Source of the DNA: an uncultured Pirellulales bacterium
GTDB taxonomy: Bacteria > Planctomycetota > Planctomycetia > Pirellulales > Thermoguttaceae
Direction: 5' to 3'
NCBI GenBank assembly: GCA_938015445.1
Contig: CALLPE010000006.1
Coordinates: 122,906 to 186,905 of the forward strand
Length of the DNA: 64,000 nucleotides
The position numbers and the translations under genes are program-made. The notes under the pieces were generated by a model. It was not told where the DNA came from. It saw only the letters and a list, made by a program, of their open reading frames with translations, and did no database searches. Shown here in pieces: positions 29,170 to 37,478 of the stretch (position 1 is its first letter; each line of letters begins with the position of its first letter).

Positions 29170-29778
29170 TTAGGCCGCCGGAGCAGCAGCGTGCGAGCCG
29201 ATTGCTAAGAAGCGGGCGAGAATCGTCGGCCCACAGGCGGTGAGAAAACTTTCAGGATGAAACTGCAACCCGTACAGTGGGAATTCCTTGTGACGGATAC
29301 CCATGATCTCCAAGCTACCGTCGGGCGCGTAAGACCAGGCGGAAACCTCGAACTGGTCGCTCAGCGTTTCCGGCTGGATGACGAGGCTGTGGTAGCGGGT
29401 AGCCTCGAATGGGTTGTCTAGTCCGGCCAACAGATCGCGGCCGTCGTGATAGATCATGTCGGTTTTGCCGTGCATCAGCCGTTTGGCACGGACGATCTTC
29501 GCCCCGAAGGCCTGCCCAATGGCCTGATGGCCCAGGCACACACCCAACAGCGGAATGCGTCCGGCAAACCGCTGGATGGCAGCCACCGAGATGCCTGCTT
29601 CGTTAGGCGTGCAGGGGCCGGGCGAGATTATCAGGTGCGTTGGACACAGGGCCTCGATCTGTTCCAGCGTGATCTTGTCGTTGCGGTAAACCCGCAGGTC
29701 CAACGACGGATCGATTTCCCCCAGCCGCTGCACAAGGTTGTAAGTAAACGAGTCGTAATTGTCAATCAGCAGAATCAT
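29170..29778 (-). CDS. Anthranilate/aminodeoxychorismate synthase glutamine amidotransferase subunit
   Basis: This 202-residue class I glutamine amidotransferase supplies ammonia to chorismate-using synthases of tryptophan (TrpG) or folate (PabA) synthesis; many bacteria use one protein for both. Visible are the start ILLIDNYDSFTYNLVQ, the ISPGPCTPNEAG motif, the nucleophile Cys81 in LLGVCLGHQAIGQAFG, and the His/Glu of LQFHPESFLT near residue 180. The start ATG overlaps the stop of the upstream thioredoxin gene by four bases (ATGA), implying coupled translation. No trpE/pabB lies nearby, so TrpG and PabA cannot be separated here. Confidence 0.93.
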   Translation of the reverse strand: MILLIDNYDSFTYNLVQRLGEIDPSLDLRVYRNDKITLEQIEALCPTHLIISPGPCTPNEAGISVAAIQRFAGRIPLLGVCLGHQAIGQAFGAKIVRAKRLMHGKTDMIYHDGRDLLAGLDNPFEATRYHSLVIQPETLSDQFEVSAWSYAPDGSLEIMGIRHKEFPLYGLQFHPESFLTACGPTILARFLAIGSHAAAPAA

Positions 29779-30098
29779 ACCGCCCGATCTATGGCATCTT
29801 GCAGCGTTTCTTTTCTCTGCACACCTACAAACCGGTCGACCACCTGACCGTCTTTGAAGACCATGATAGTCGGAATGCTGTTGATTCCATAGCCGGCGGC
29901 CAGATTCTGGGCATCGTCCACGTTGAGTTTAACCACCTTCGCCTTGCCGGCGTTTTCGGCCGCCAACTGTTCGATGATCGGGGCGATCATCCGGCACGGC
30001 CCACACCAGGGTGCCCAAAAATCTACCAATACAGGCTGATCGCTTTGCAGCACCTCAGTTTGGAAATCGACTTCGGTAACCTCTTGAACTTTGCCCAT
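29775..30098 (-). CDS. trxA: Thioredoxin
   Basis: This 107-residue cytoplasmic thioredoxin has the canonical active site WAPWCGPCRM (Cys32 and Cys35), the VDFWAPW strand before it, the cis-Pro segment INSIPTIMVFKDGQ and the final VDRFVGVQRKE. It reduces protein disulfides using electrons from thioredoxin reductase. The ATG at 30098 has GGAG at good distance. Its stop overlaps the start of the amidotransferase gene by four bases, so it heads a trxA-trpG/pabA-lnt transcription unit. Confidence 0.96.
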   Translation of the reverse strand: MGKVQEVTEVDFQTEVLQSDQPVLVDFWAPWCGPCRMIAPIIEQLAAENAGKAKVVKLNVDDAQNLAAGYGINSIPTIMVFKDGQVVDRFVGVQRKETLQDAIDRAV

Positions 30099-30505
30099 TC
30101 TATATACTCCTCACAGTAGTATCGAGACGCTGTTGACATCAATCCACTTGTCCGGCGCGCCGGCAACCGCAATCACACTATGCGCCACATCTGCGGCAAT
30201 TATAGGTGGTGCCACCGCTACGAAAAGGGCCGCGGTCTGCATTACTTGGCATTACTTGGCACTGGCTGGGCAGCCGCGGCACAACTGGTCTGGTCTGACG
30301 GGCCTGCCGGCATCGCGAGCGATAAATGCTCCGGACGCACTCTATAACCTTTGATGCGCGGCTTCGGCACGAGGTTACAGGCCGCTACTGCCGGGCGGCA
30401 TTCAGCGCTTCATAACCGGGACGAGCAGCCGCATTCCGTGGGAGGGTCACCCCATGGCAAGGACGACCAACTCTGCCCTAGCGTGGTCATTCTTCCCTCG
30501 CGTAG
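30099..30505. other. Intergenic region upstream of trxA
   Basis: About 407 bases between trxA and the end of the large HzsA-like/SUMF1 gene. A 10-bp tandem duplication (ATTACTTGGC at 30241-30250 and 30251-30260) is present. No gene or RNA recognised; the trxA promoter should lie here. Confidence 0.45.
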
Positions 30506-33500
30506 TCATTCTTCGCAAACCACGCGGAAGCCCACATTGTGTATACGCTGCCAGGAAGGGTAATCCAACCGAAAGGCCGAGCGGCAGCGGGTCGGGCGAT
30601 CGCAGAACGAGCCACCGCGAACGACCTTTCGGCCTTCGGGACTAATTGTGTTCCGGCCATCGTCGTCCCGGTATGGATAGGGTCTGTAAGTCGACAACGT
30701 CCACTCCGCCGCGTTGCCGTGCATGTCGAAAACTCCCCAGGCATTCGGCGCGTAAGAACCCACCGGCGCTGTAGCCAGATTGCCGTCGTTGCGGCGCCCG
30801 TCGTGGGGAATCGGTAGTAACACGGGAATTCCACCGGTGGTGGTGTAGTAGCGCCCGATCGAAAGGTCCGCCATATTGGCATGTCGGGTAAAGTCGGCCT
30901 CCAGCGGACCGAAATGAAAGGCCCGGTCCGTCCCCGCCCGGCAAGCGTACTCCCACTGGGCCTCGGTGGGCAATGTGAGTCGCAATCCAGTGCGGGCCGA
31001 TGCCCACCGACAGAACGCCATCGCCTGCTGCCAGGAAACTCTTAGCACGGGCTGTTGCGGTTGGTTCAAATCGACTCCCGGGCCGTCGACGCTCAGCGAC
31101 CGCTTCATGAAGTAGCCGGAAAAGTGTTCCGCGTCGAACAGGCGGTACTGTTGATTGGTGATCTCAAAGGCGCTGATCCAGAAGGGGCGAGCGATGACGA
31201 CGCGGGTAACGGGACGTTCGTCGGGCTCTGCGGCATCGTCGCCCATTAGGAATTCCCCTGGCGGTATCCGCACCAAGCGCAAACTCACACCGTCGCCCAG
31301 CTTGACTGTCTTTTCCCACTTCCCGGCGGCCTGTTGCAAGCTTTTTGCGCGGGCGGGTTCCAGCGGCCAGTCGGGCACGCAACCGCCAGGTGCGCGCTGG
31401 GCCGCGACGGCGCTGTTGCCGGCTGCCCTTGCAAATGCGCGTTGCTTGTTACCGGTGTCGGCCTTCGGTGCCGCCAGACAACCGTCCGACTGTTGCGCCG
31501 CCGCTTCGGGGTCGTCTTTGGGACCGCCGTACTTCTCGGCCAACTGACGGCGACGAATGTCCGCGCCGTCAGGAATCGGCGCCACTTCGCCCCATGTTCC
31601 ATAACACGGCCCGTTCAGGTCGATCCAGGTGACAATCCGGTCCCAGGCTTCGGCGTCCAACTTCACACCGTGATGCCCTTTGCGAAGCATCTGTACCAGT
31701 TCGCTGGTATCGGCATGATACTCAGCCGGCACGTGCAGACCTACGTAGTCTTCCACATTCACCCGGCGAATCAACTGGCTGAGCACGTCATAGGCCGGCG
31801 TGTAGCGAATCTTGCGGTCGCCGAGAAGATGATGATCTGGTTTGTTGGGAGGGAAGATATCTGTTCTGACACGCAGTTGGGGGTGCAATCGCGCAGCCCC
31901 CAAATCCGACAACGGCACTCCATCGTAATCGGGAACCTGTTGTCGCCGCCGCAAGTCTGGCAACATGCGCCCGTCTTCCCAGCGTTGTCCGTTGTGACAG
32001 TGTACACAGTATCTGTCCAGCACCGGCTGCACTTCGCGCTCGAAGGAAAAACCACGTGCAGGTCCATACCAAGGTTCCAGTTCCATTGGACCGCGCAGAG
32101 CAGCAAGGTCGCGGCGTGCCATGGGAGCCTGTCGCGGCTCCTCGTGACAACCTACGCAGGCGGCCACCTCGCCCGGCATGGCGGTGTACCAGCTTCGCAT
32201 CAGGGCCAGTGCTTTTCCTTCTTCGTCCAAGGGTTGAATGGTGATGGGAACGCAAGCAGGCACCCGAAAGGCCGCCGAGCCGTCCTCATGCACTGGGACG
32301 GTTCCCAGTATTTGCATGACTTCCCAAGGTCCGGCGCGCCCTATCTTGTCCGGCCCTGCCATTCCTGGATAGCCAAAGTGATAGGCTGCGATCCTGAGTT
32401 TCTTGACTGCCCCATGAGGTACCCCTTTCAGGCCCGGCCCGGCGTACACGTTGTGCAAGTACACCACTGCGTCGCGGCGCGACAGGTCCACGCGGTCGGG
32501 AATGACCGGCGGTGTGGGGGTCTTGCGCAATGGAATCGGCTCGAAGAAGTCGTACTGCGGATCGACCGCCAGCGGCACGAAGTTGTCGAAAACGTCCACC
32601 AGGTAAATACCCCAGGACGAGTTTTTCGCGGGCCAAACAGCGGCCAAGAAATACTTGTCGCTCAGCGGGTAGGGATGAAGAAACTTGGGCCAAGTTGCGC
32701 TGACCAGGTCGTCGCGCACCACCGGGACAAGCGGCTCGTTGCGACGGCCAATGCGGTGCACGATTCCCTTGGCCTCGTGCCATCCTCGGGCCAGGTCGAG
32801 CACCACCAGTTCGCCCATCCTATTGACCCCATGATACCCCGACAGAATGGCGACGATCTTCCCCGGGGCATTGGGGATTCCGCGCGGAAAGAACAGGGAA
32901 TTAGGATAATAGGAATTGCTTCCGTACACGGCCCGCTGCCCAGTTCCATCGGGATTCATCACCATCAGGGGCCGCAGATACACGTGCATGATGCCTGTAT
33001 AGTCCCAGCGGCTGTAGATGACCTGCCCGGTGGGCAAAACCGATGGATGCAGATCGAGGTCTTGATCGAAGCACAATTGCCTCATTCCACTGCCATCGGG
33101 GTTCATCAGGTACAGACTACATGCCCGTTCCCGGCCGTGCCAGCAGGGAACCCCGGTAAAGCAGGCCGTGGAGGCGAAGATGATGCGTCCGTCGGGCAGG
33201 TAGCAGGCATCGAAGTTGTGTACGTCGGGTTCTTCGCGGGAAACCTGACGCAGGCCGGTGCCGTCAAGGCGGATTTCCCATATCTGCCACGTGCGCCCGG
33301 TCGGCATGGTGAAAAGCAGCCGGTCGGCGTCGAAATGCAGGTCTATTTCCCCCACGAAAAAACCTTCCTGCGGACGAAACAGCGTCCGCGGGGCCGGCGA
33401 TGCAGACGCGGTCTCGCCGCGGACCGCAAGCGCCCTTTGTGGCATGGGGAAAACGACAATCTCGTTATCGTATCCGCGCTGCGGCAGACTAGGGTTGCAC

Positions 33501-33904
33501 TGGTGATTGGTCGGCAGGCCCAGTTGTCCCCGCCGGCGCTTCAGCACGATCAGACGATCGAAATCCAACAGAGGATTGGCCAACAGCGCCTGGCGGCGGA
33601 GCGCCTCAAGCTGTTGCTGCGTCTGCTGCGGACCGAGCGATTCGCTGTTCCGTCGGAGCTCCTGTAGCCTAGCCCGATACTCTTCCCCGCGCGGATAAGC
33701 CGCGCCGAAGCTGGCCATCAAATCGTCGATTGCCAGGCGCAGCGACTCGAACTGAGCGATAACATCGGGCTGAAAAGTAAAGGGGGGCACCGATGGGGCG
33801 CCTATGGCCTGGCGCGCCGGCGCCGGGCTTTCCCACAGCGCAGCGACACCCGCCAGGACGGCTGCCGATAACCAAACGAAGCAATGGCCTTCAAGGAACG
33901 CCAT
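30506..33904 (-). CDS. HzsA-like c-type cytochrome protein fused to a SUMF1/formylglycine-generating-enzyme-like domain
   Basis: This 1132-residue protein has a hydrophobic signal segment (about residues 8-25) and a long propeller-like region with TolB/hydrazine-synthase-alpha features (VGEIDLHFDADRLLFTMP, SLYLMNPDGSGMRQL, WDYTGIMHVYLRP). Two heme c motifs follow, CVGCH near residue 581 and CVHCH near residue 632. From about residue 865 there is a complete SUMF1/FGE-like domain (IPPGEFLMGDDAAEPDERP, LPTEAQWEYACRAGT, HGNAAEWTLSTY, VVRGGSFCDRPTRCRSAFR). Its Cys pair is C-x5-C, whereas true FGE has C-x4-C, so formylglycine synthesis is doubtful. It is probably periplasmic. The fragment at 1-581 is a paralogue without the SUMF1 part. 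Confidence 0.88.
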   Translation of the reverse strand: MAFLEGHCFVWLSAAVLAGVAALWESPAPARQAIGAPSVPPFTFQPDVIAQFESLRLAIDDLMASFGAAYPRGEEYRARLQELRRNSESLGPQQTQQQLEALRRQALLANPLLDFDRLIVLKRRRGQLGLPTNHQCNPSLPQRGYDNEIVVFPMPQRALAVRGETASASPAPRTLFRPQEGFFVGEIDLHFDADRLLFTMPTGRTWQIWEIRLDGTGLRQVSREEPDVHNFDACYLPDGRIIFASTACFTGVPCWHGRERACSLYLMNPDGSGMRQLCFDQDLDLHPSVLPTGQVIYSRWDYTGIMHVYLRPLMVMNPDGTGQRAVYGSNSYYPNSLFFPRGIPNAPGKIVAILSGYHGVNRMGELVVLDLARGWHEAKGIVHRIGRRNEPLVPVVRDDLVSATWPKFLHPYPLSDKYFLAAVWPAKNSSWGIYLVDVFDNFVPLAVDPQYDFFEPIPLRKTPTPPVIPDRVDLSRRDAVVYLHNVYAGPGLKGVPHGAVKKLRIAAYHFGYPGMAGPDKIGRAGPWEVMQILGTVPVHEDGSAAFRVPACVPITIQPLDEEGKALALMRSWYTAMPGEVAACVGCHEEPRQAPMARRDLAALRGPMELEPWYGPARGFSFEREVQPVLDRYCVHCHNGQRWEDGRMLPDLRRRQQVPDYDGVPLSDLGAARLHPQLRVRTDIFPPNKPDHHLLGDRKIRYTPAYDVLSQLIRRVNVEDYVGLHVPAEYHADTSELVQMLRKGHHGVKLDAEAWDRIVTWIDLNGPCYGTWGEVAPIPDGADIRRRQLAEKYGGPKDDPEAAAQQSDGCLAAPKADTGNKQRAFARAAGNSAVAAQRAPGGCVPDWPLEPARAKSLQQAAGKWEKTVKLGDGVSLRLVRIPPGEFLMGDDAAEPDERPVTRVVIARPFWISAFEITNQQYRLFDAEHFSGYFMKRSLSVDGPGVDLNQPQQPVLRVSWQQAMAFCRWASARTGLRLTLPTEAQWEYACRAGTDRAFHFGPLEADFTRHANMADLSIGRYYTTTGGIPVLLPIPHDGRRNDGNLATAPVGSYAPNAWGVFDMHGNAAEWTLSTYRPYPYRDDDGRNTISPEGRKVVRGGSFCDRPTRCRSAFRLDYPSWQRIHNVGFRVVCEE

Positions 33905-34115
33905 ATCGCCAATTTGCGCTTAACGTCGGTGCCCGTGGTGCTACTTTTGTCAGGCTAACACAGCGCCACCATGCCTGCAACGCGCATGGTATCGAGCAAC
34001 ATCGACAGTCAGCACCCACTGGCAACGGGTTGACGGACGGCAAGCGACCAAGCGGCACATCGGCAGGCGCTGCCATTTTGCCGGCGCCGCTCACCGCTTC
34101 ATGGCGTCGTTCAGA

Positions 34116-35525
34116 TCACTGCTTCATAGCGTTGATCAGATCGAGGATCGCCTTCTTGCCGTCGGCGAAGTACATCAAGGTGTTGTCGGCAGCGAACAGC
34201 GGGTTAGGTATGCCCGCAAATCCCGGACTGAGGCTCCGCTTGACCACGATTACCGTGCGTGCTTTGTCCACGTCGATGATGGGCATACCGGCGATGGGGC
34301 TTTTCGGGTCGGTTCGCGCCAGGGGGTTTACTACGTCGTTGGCGCCGATTACCAGCGCCACGTCGGCCTGCGACATGGTAGGATTGATTTCGTCCATCTC
34401 TTTCAGTTTGTCGTAAGGAACTTGGGCCTCGGCCAGCAGGACGTTCATGTGTCCAGGCATTCGGCCGGCCACCGGATGGATGGCGAACTCCACCTCCACG
34501 CCGCGCGACTCCAAGTGCCGAGCCAGATCGCTGACGGCGTGCTGCGCTTGAGCGACGGCCATACCGTAGCCGGGCACGATGACCACCCGCCGTGCCGAAT
34601 CGAACAGCATGGCGATCTCCTCCGGCGAGGTGGCCTTGATTTTGCCGCGATAGACTTCGTCGGCCTTGGCCGCATCTTCCTCGACGGTAAACACGCCGAA
34701 GATGACGTTGGTCAAGGAGCGATTCATCGCCTGGCACATCAGTTGCGAAAGGATCACCCCTGAAGCGCCCACCAAAGCCCCCGATACGATCAATACCACG
34801 TTGTTCAGCACGAAGCCGGTAGCGGCGGCCGCCAGGCCGGAATAGGAGTTCAATACGGCGATCACCACAGGCATGTCGGCCCCGCCGATGGGATTGACCA
34901 GCGTCAGCCCCAGCACCGAACAGACCAGCACCATCACCCAATAAAGCACTGGCTGGTCGGGATTCGTGGCGCACAACACCGCCAGGACCAAGGCGACCAA
35001 TCCTAGCACGGCATTAAGCGGCTGTTGAGCCGGATAGCGTATCGGCTTGCGGAACAGTTTGTACTCCTCCAGCTTGGCGAAGGCCACCAAGCTGCCCCAG
35101 AATGTCACCGAGCCGATCACGCCCGAGGCCACGGTAGCCACGGCCACGCTCAGTTCAACCGGATGGCCGAGGTTGTGGAGCATTTCTGCGCCGGCCACCA
35201 GCACCGAGGCCCCGCCGCCGAAACCGTTGAATAGCGCCACCATCTGTGGCATGGCCGTCATTCGTACTTTCAACGCGAAGGTTGCACCGATCGCGCTGCC
35301 CAGCACCACCCCGGCCAGCAACACGCCGTACTTGCTGAACAACGTGCCCTCGCTCTGAGCGCCCACCTCCAGGATGCGCGGCACGGTAAACAGCACCGCC
35401 AGCAACATCCCGGTGGCGCCGACCAGATTACCGCGGACCGCTGTGCGCGGATGGCACAGCATCTTCAGACAGAACACAAACAACACCGCCGCCAGCAGGT
35501 AACCCAGATAAACCAAATCGGCCAC
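34116..35525 (-). CDS. pntB: NAD(P) transhydrogenase beta subunit
   Basis: PntB forms the proton channel and NADP-binding part of the membrane transhydrogenase, which couples proton flow to hydride transfer from NADH to NADP. The 469-residue protein starts at a GTG (35525) with AAAGGA upstream. It has about eight or nine membrane helices in the first 270 residues, including the conserved FNGFGGGASVLVAGAEM, then the NADP domain with VVIVPGYGMAVAQAQHAVSDL, HPVAGRMPGHMNVLLAEA, VALVIGANDVVNP and VIVVKRSLSPGFAGIPNPLF. Three bases separate it from pntAB upstream. Confidence 0.96.
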   Translation of the reverse strand: MADLVYLGYLLAAVLFVFCLKMLCHPRTAVRGNLVGATGMLLAVLFTVPRILEVGAQSEGTLFSKYGVLLAGVVLGSAIGATFALKVRMTAMPQMVALFNGFGGGASVLVAGAEMLHNLGHPVELSVAVATVASGVIGSVTFWGSLVAFAKLEEYKLFRKPIRYPAQQPLNAVLGLVALVLAVLCATNPDQPVLYWVMVLVCSVLGLTLVNPIGGADMPVVIAVLNSYSGLAAAATGFVLNNVVLIVSGALVGASGVILSQLMCQAMNRSLTNVIFGVFTVEEDAAKADEVYRGKIKATSPEEIAMLFDSARRVVIVPGYGMAVAQAQHAVSDLARHLESRGVEVEFAIHPVAGRMPGHMNVLLAEAQVPYDKLKEMDEINPTMSQADVALVIGANDVVNPLARTDPKSPIAGMPIIDVDKARTVIVVKRSLSPGFAGIPNPLFAADNTLMYFADGKKAILDLINAMKQ

Positions 35526-35528
35526 GGC

Positions 35529-35903
35529 TCAATCCTTTCGCTTGAACATGCCCAACATGCGGTCGGTGACCACGAATCCGCCCACCACGTTGATCGTCGC
35601 TAGCGTGACGGCCAGGAACCCCAGCAGCGAGACCAGTGCATCCAGCGAGGACAAGGCCACGAAACCACTGCCAGCCGCCACCAGCGAACCGACAAGCGTG
35701 ATGCCCGAAATGGCGTTCGAGCCAGACATCAACGGCGTGTGCAGCAGGGGCGGAATTTTGGTAATCACCTCGTAGCCGACGAAACAGGCCAACACAAAGA
35801 TAGTGATGTTCACCACAATGGGGGTCGGTTGCCCGCCAGAAGCACTAGCGGCAGGTTCCCCCCCGGCGGCAATCAACAACGGCCAGGCACTTAACCAGTC
35901 CAT
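35529..35903 (-). CDS. pntAB: NAD(P) transhydrogenase alpha subunit, C-terminal membrane part (PntAB)
   Basis: From the ATG at 35903 (GAGGAG site) this 124-residue protein has three or four membrane helices, including VVNITIFVLACFVGYEVITK, the typical TPLMSGSNAISGI motif, and FLAVTLATINVVGGFVVTDRML. It equals the C-terminal transmembrane part of E. coli PntA. In organisms with a three-part enzyme the NAD-binding PntAA is encoded just upstream, but here upstream lies a spacer and a divergent gene, so PntAA must come from elsewhere or be absent. It is tightly linked to pntB. The longer frame to 36014 is not needed. Confidence 0.93.
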   Translation of the reverse strand: MDWLSAWPLLIAAGGEPAASASGGQPTPIVVNITIFVLACFVGYEVITKIPPLLHTPLMSGSNAISGITLVGSLVAAGSGFVALSSLDALVSLLGFLAVTLATINVVGGFVVTDRMLGMFKRKD

Positions 35904-36373
35904 CTCCCACTCCTCGCTTTGGCAACGAACAGCCACTGTCTGCAATCGATCAAGCAACGATCTGTAATCACGGCAATTATTGTTAGTTGGGGAAAATATA
36001 CAAGCGGCTAGCACCGTTTGGCGTTCAGAACTGGCAAGAAACCAATAGACAAGCTCGGCCAGGCGCGTGAACTATGACCTGCCCCTTGGGGCTCCCCAAA
36101 TCGGCTAACTTACCAACGAAGTGGGTGCAAATGTGCCGAACGGGCATCGGCAGCGGGGCACCCCACCGGCTTGTTTAAGCAGCAAACCCATTTGCCCCCA
36201 CCGGCCCCAAAGAGGGCGAAGCGGTCGTCAGACAATTTGACAACGAACGCCGGTGCCAGCTAGTCTTATTGTCGCTTCCAATCCGTGCAGTGGCCTGGGC
36301 AACGGCCTTGCGCCGGTGCCACACAGCGCGCCTGCAACCCATTCGCCCAACACCTGTAAAGGACTCGCCTGCC
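35904..36373. other. Divergent intergenic region between pntAB and the DUF6807 gene
   Basis: About 470 bases. It contains no sequence resembling pntAA, the usual first gene of the transhydrogenase operon. An A+T-rich patch near 35970-36002 could hold the pntAB promoter on the minus strand (TTGTAT, 16 bp, AATAAT), but the match is weak. Confidence 0.4.
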
Positions 36374-37354
36374 ATGTTTTACTGCCGGCTAATGCCAATT
36401 GCTTGCTGGATGATGCTATTGCCGTTGTACTCGACCGCAGCGCCCGACGAGGACTTGCCCACCGCAAAGCCTGTCCCGGCCGTGCAGGTCATCCCCCTGC
36501 CTTACGATCAGGCTTCGTTCCAGCACGCCGGGCGGGAGCTGACTCGCTATCATTACGGGCCGGCGCTCCAGCGACCGTTTTGCTATCCGATGGCCGGTCC
36601 AGAAGGGCGCTCGCTTACGCGCATGGGGCATCCGCGCGACCCGTTCGGCCATTCGCACCACAATTCGGTATGGATTTCGCACGCCGACGTGGGCGGAGTT
36701 AACTTTTGGGCCGATCGGGGCAAGGATGTCGGACGGATCGTGCATCAGCACGTCGAGCAGTTCGAGGACGGCCAGCACAGCGCGTGGATGCTTGCGGTCA
36801 ACCATTGGCAAGACGCCGCCGGGAAGATAGTCCTGCTGGAACGCCGACGGATCGAAATCCAGCCGCTGGCAGCCGGCCAGTGGCTGATGTACCTGGACAT
36901 GGAGTTCCAGCCGCCGGCCGACGCACCGGTGACCATCGGAGCCACTGCGTTCGGGATGATTGCCGTGCGAATGGCCAAGACCATCGGGGTGGCCGACGGC
37001 GGCGGTCGGGTGCTCACTTCCGAAGGATTGCGCAACGAAGAACAGGCGTTCCGCAAGCCTGCCCGATGGATGGACTACAGCGGCCCGGTGACTGACCGCG
37101 CCACGGGCGGCATCACGCTGATGGACCATCCGGCCAACCCGAACCATCCCGCACCGTTCCATCTGCGCAACGACGGTTGGATGGGTGCCTGTCTGACGCT
37201 AGACAAACCGCTGGTGGTCGAGCCGGGCAAGCCGCTCCGATTGCGCTACGGGCTGTGGATGCACCAGGGGGTGCCCCAGGCCGCGCACATCCAGCAGCGC
37301 TGGCAAGATTTTGTCGAACAGCCCCTGCCACCGTTGACCAAGCAGAGGCAGTAA
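36374..37354 (+). CDS. Exported DUF6807/PmoA-like family protein
   Basis: The ATG at 36374, with AAAGGA upstream, gives 326 residues with a signal peptide (CRLMPIACWMMLLPLYSTAA). The remainder matches the planctomycete/Bacteroidetes family often annotated as PmoA-like or DUF6807: LTRYHYGPALQRPFCYPMAGPEG, HPRDPFGHSHHNSVWISHADV with the conserved His cluster, GRIVHQHVEQ, and the C-terminal MDHPANPNHPAPFHLRNDGW and LRYGLWMHQG. Despite the nickname it is not a methane monooxygenase subunit of the membrane type. It is exported and of unknown function, often seen near sugar-degradation genes. It is convergent with the DUF1080 gene. Confidence 0.82.
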   Translation: MFYCRLMPIACWMMLLPLYSTAAPDEDLPTAKPVPAVQVIPLPYDQASFQHAGRELTRYHYGPALQRPFCYPMAGPEGRSLTRMGHPRDPFGHSHHNSVWISHADVGGVNFWADRGKDVGRIVHQHVEQFEDGQHSAWMLAVNHWQDAAGKIVLLERRRIEIQPLAAGQWLMYLDMEFQPPADAPVTIGATAFGMIAVRMAKTIGVADGGGRVLTSEGLRNEEQAFRKPARWMDYSGPVTDRATGGITLMDHPANPNHPAPFHLRNDGWMGACLTLDKPLVVEPGKPLRLRYGLWMHQGVPQAAHIQQRWQDFVEQPLPPLTKQRQ

Positions 37355-37478
37355 AGCACCCGCACACGGTGCCTGGCTCGCAGTTACAACAGCTCGCTCG
37401 TTATCGGCTGCGAACTGCGGCGGTCGGAGCAGAGGGGGCGCAAGACCGCAAGCTGGCTGCCGCGCCTGGCCTGCCGCA

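Noticed and set aside
31334..33667. 777-codon open frame on the plus strand
   Set aside because: It lies wholly antisense to the HzsA-like/SUMF1 gene; its long opening follows from GC-rich codon use in the real gene. No domain or ribosome binding site.
36374..37354. PmoA as a membrane methane monooxygenase subunit
   Set aside because: The protein has a signal peptide but no membrane helices and no pMMO features; the PmoA name in this family is only an annotation label.
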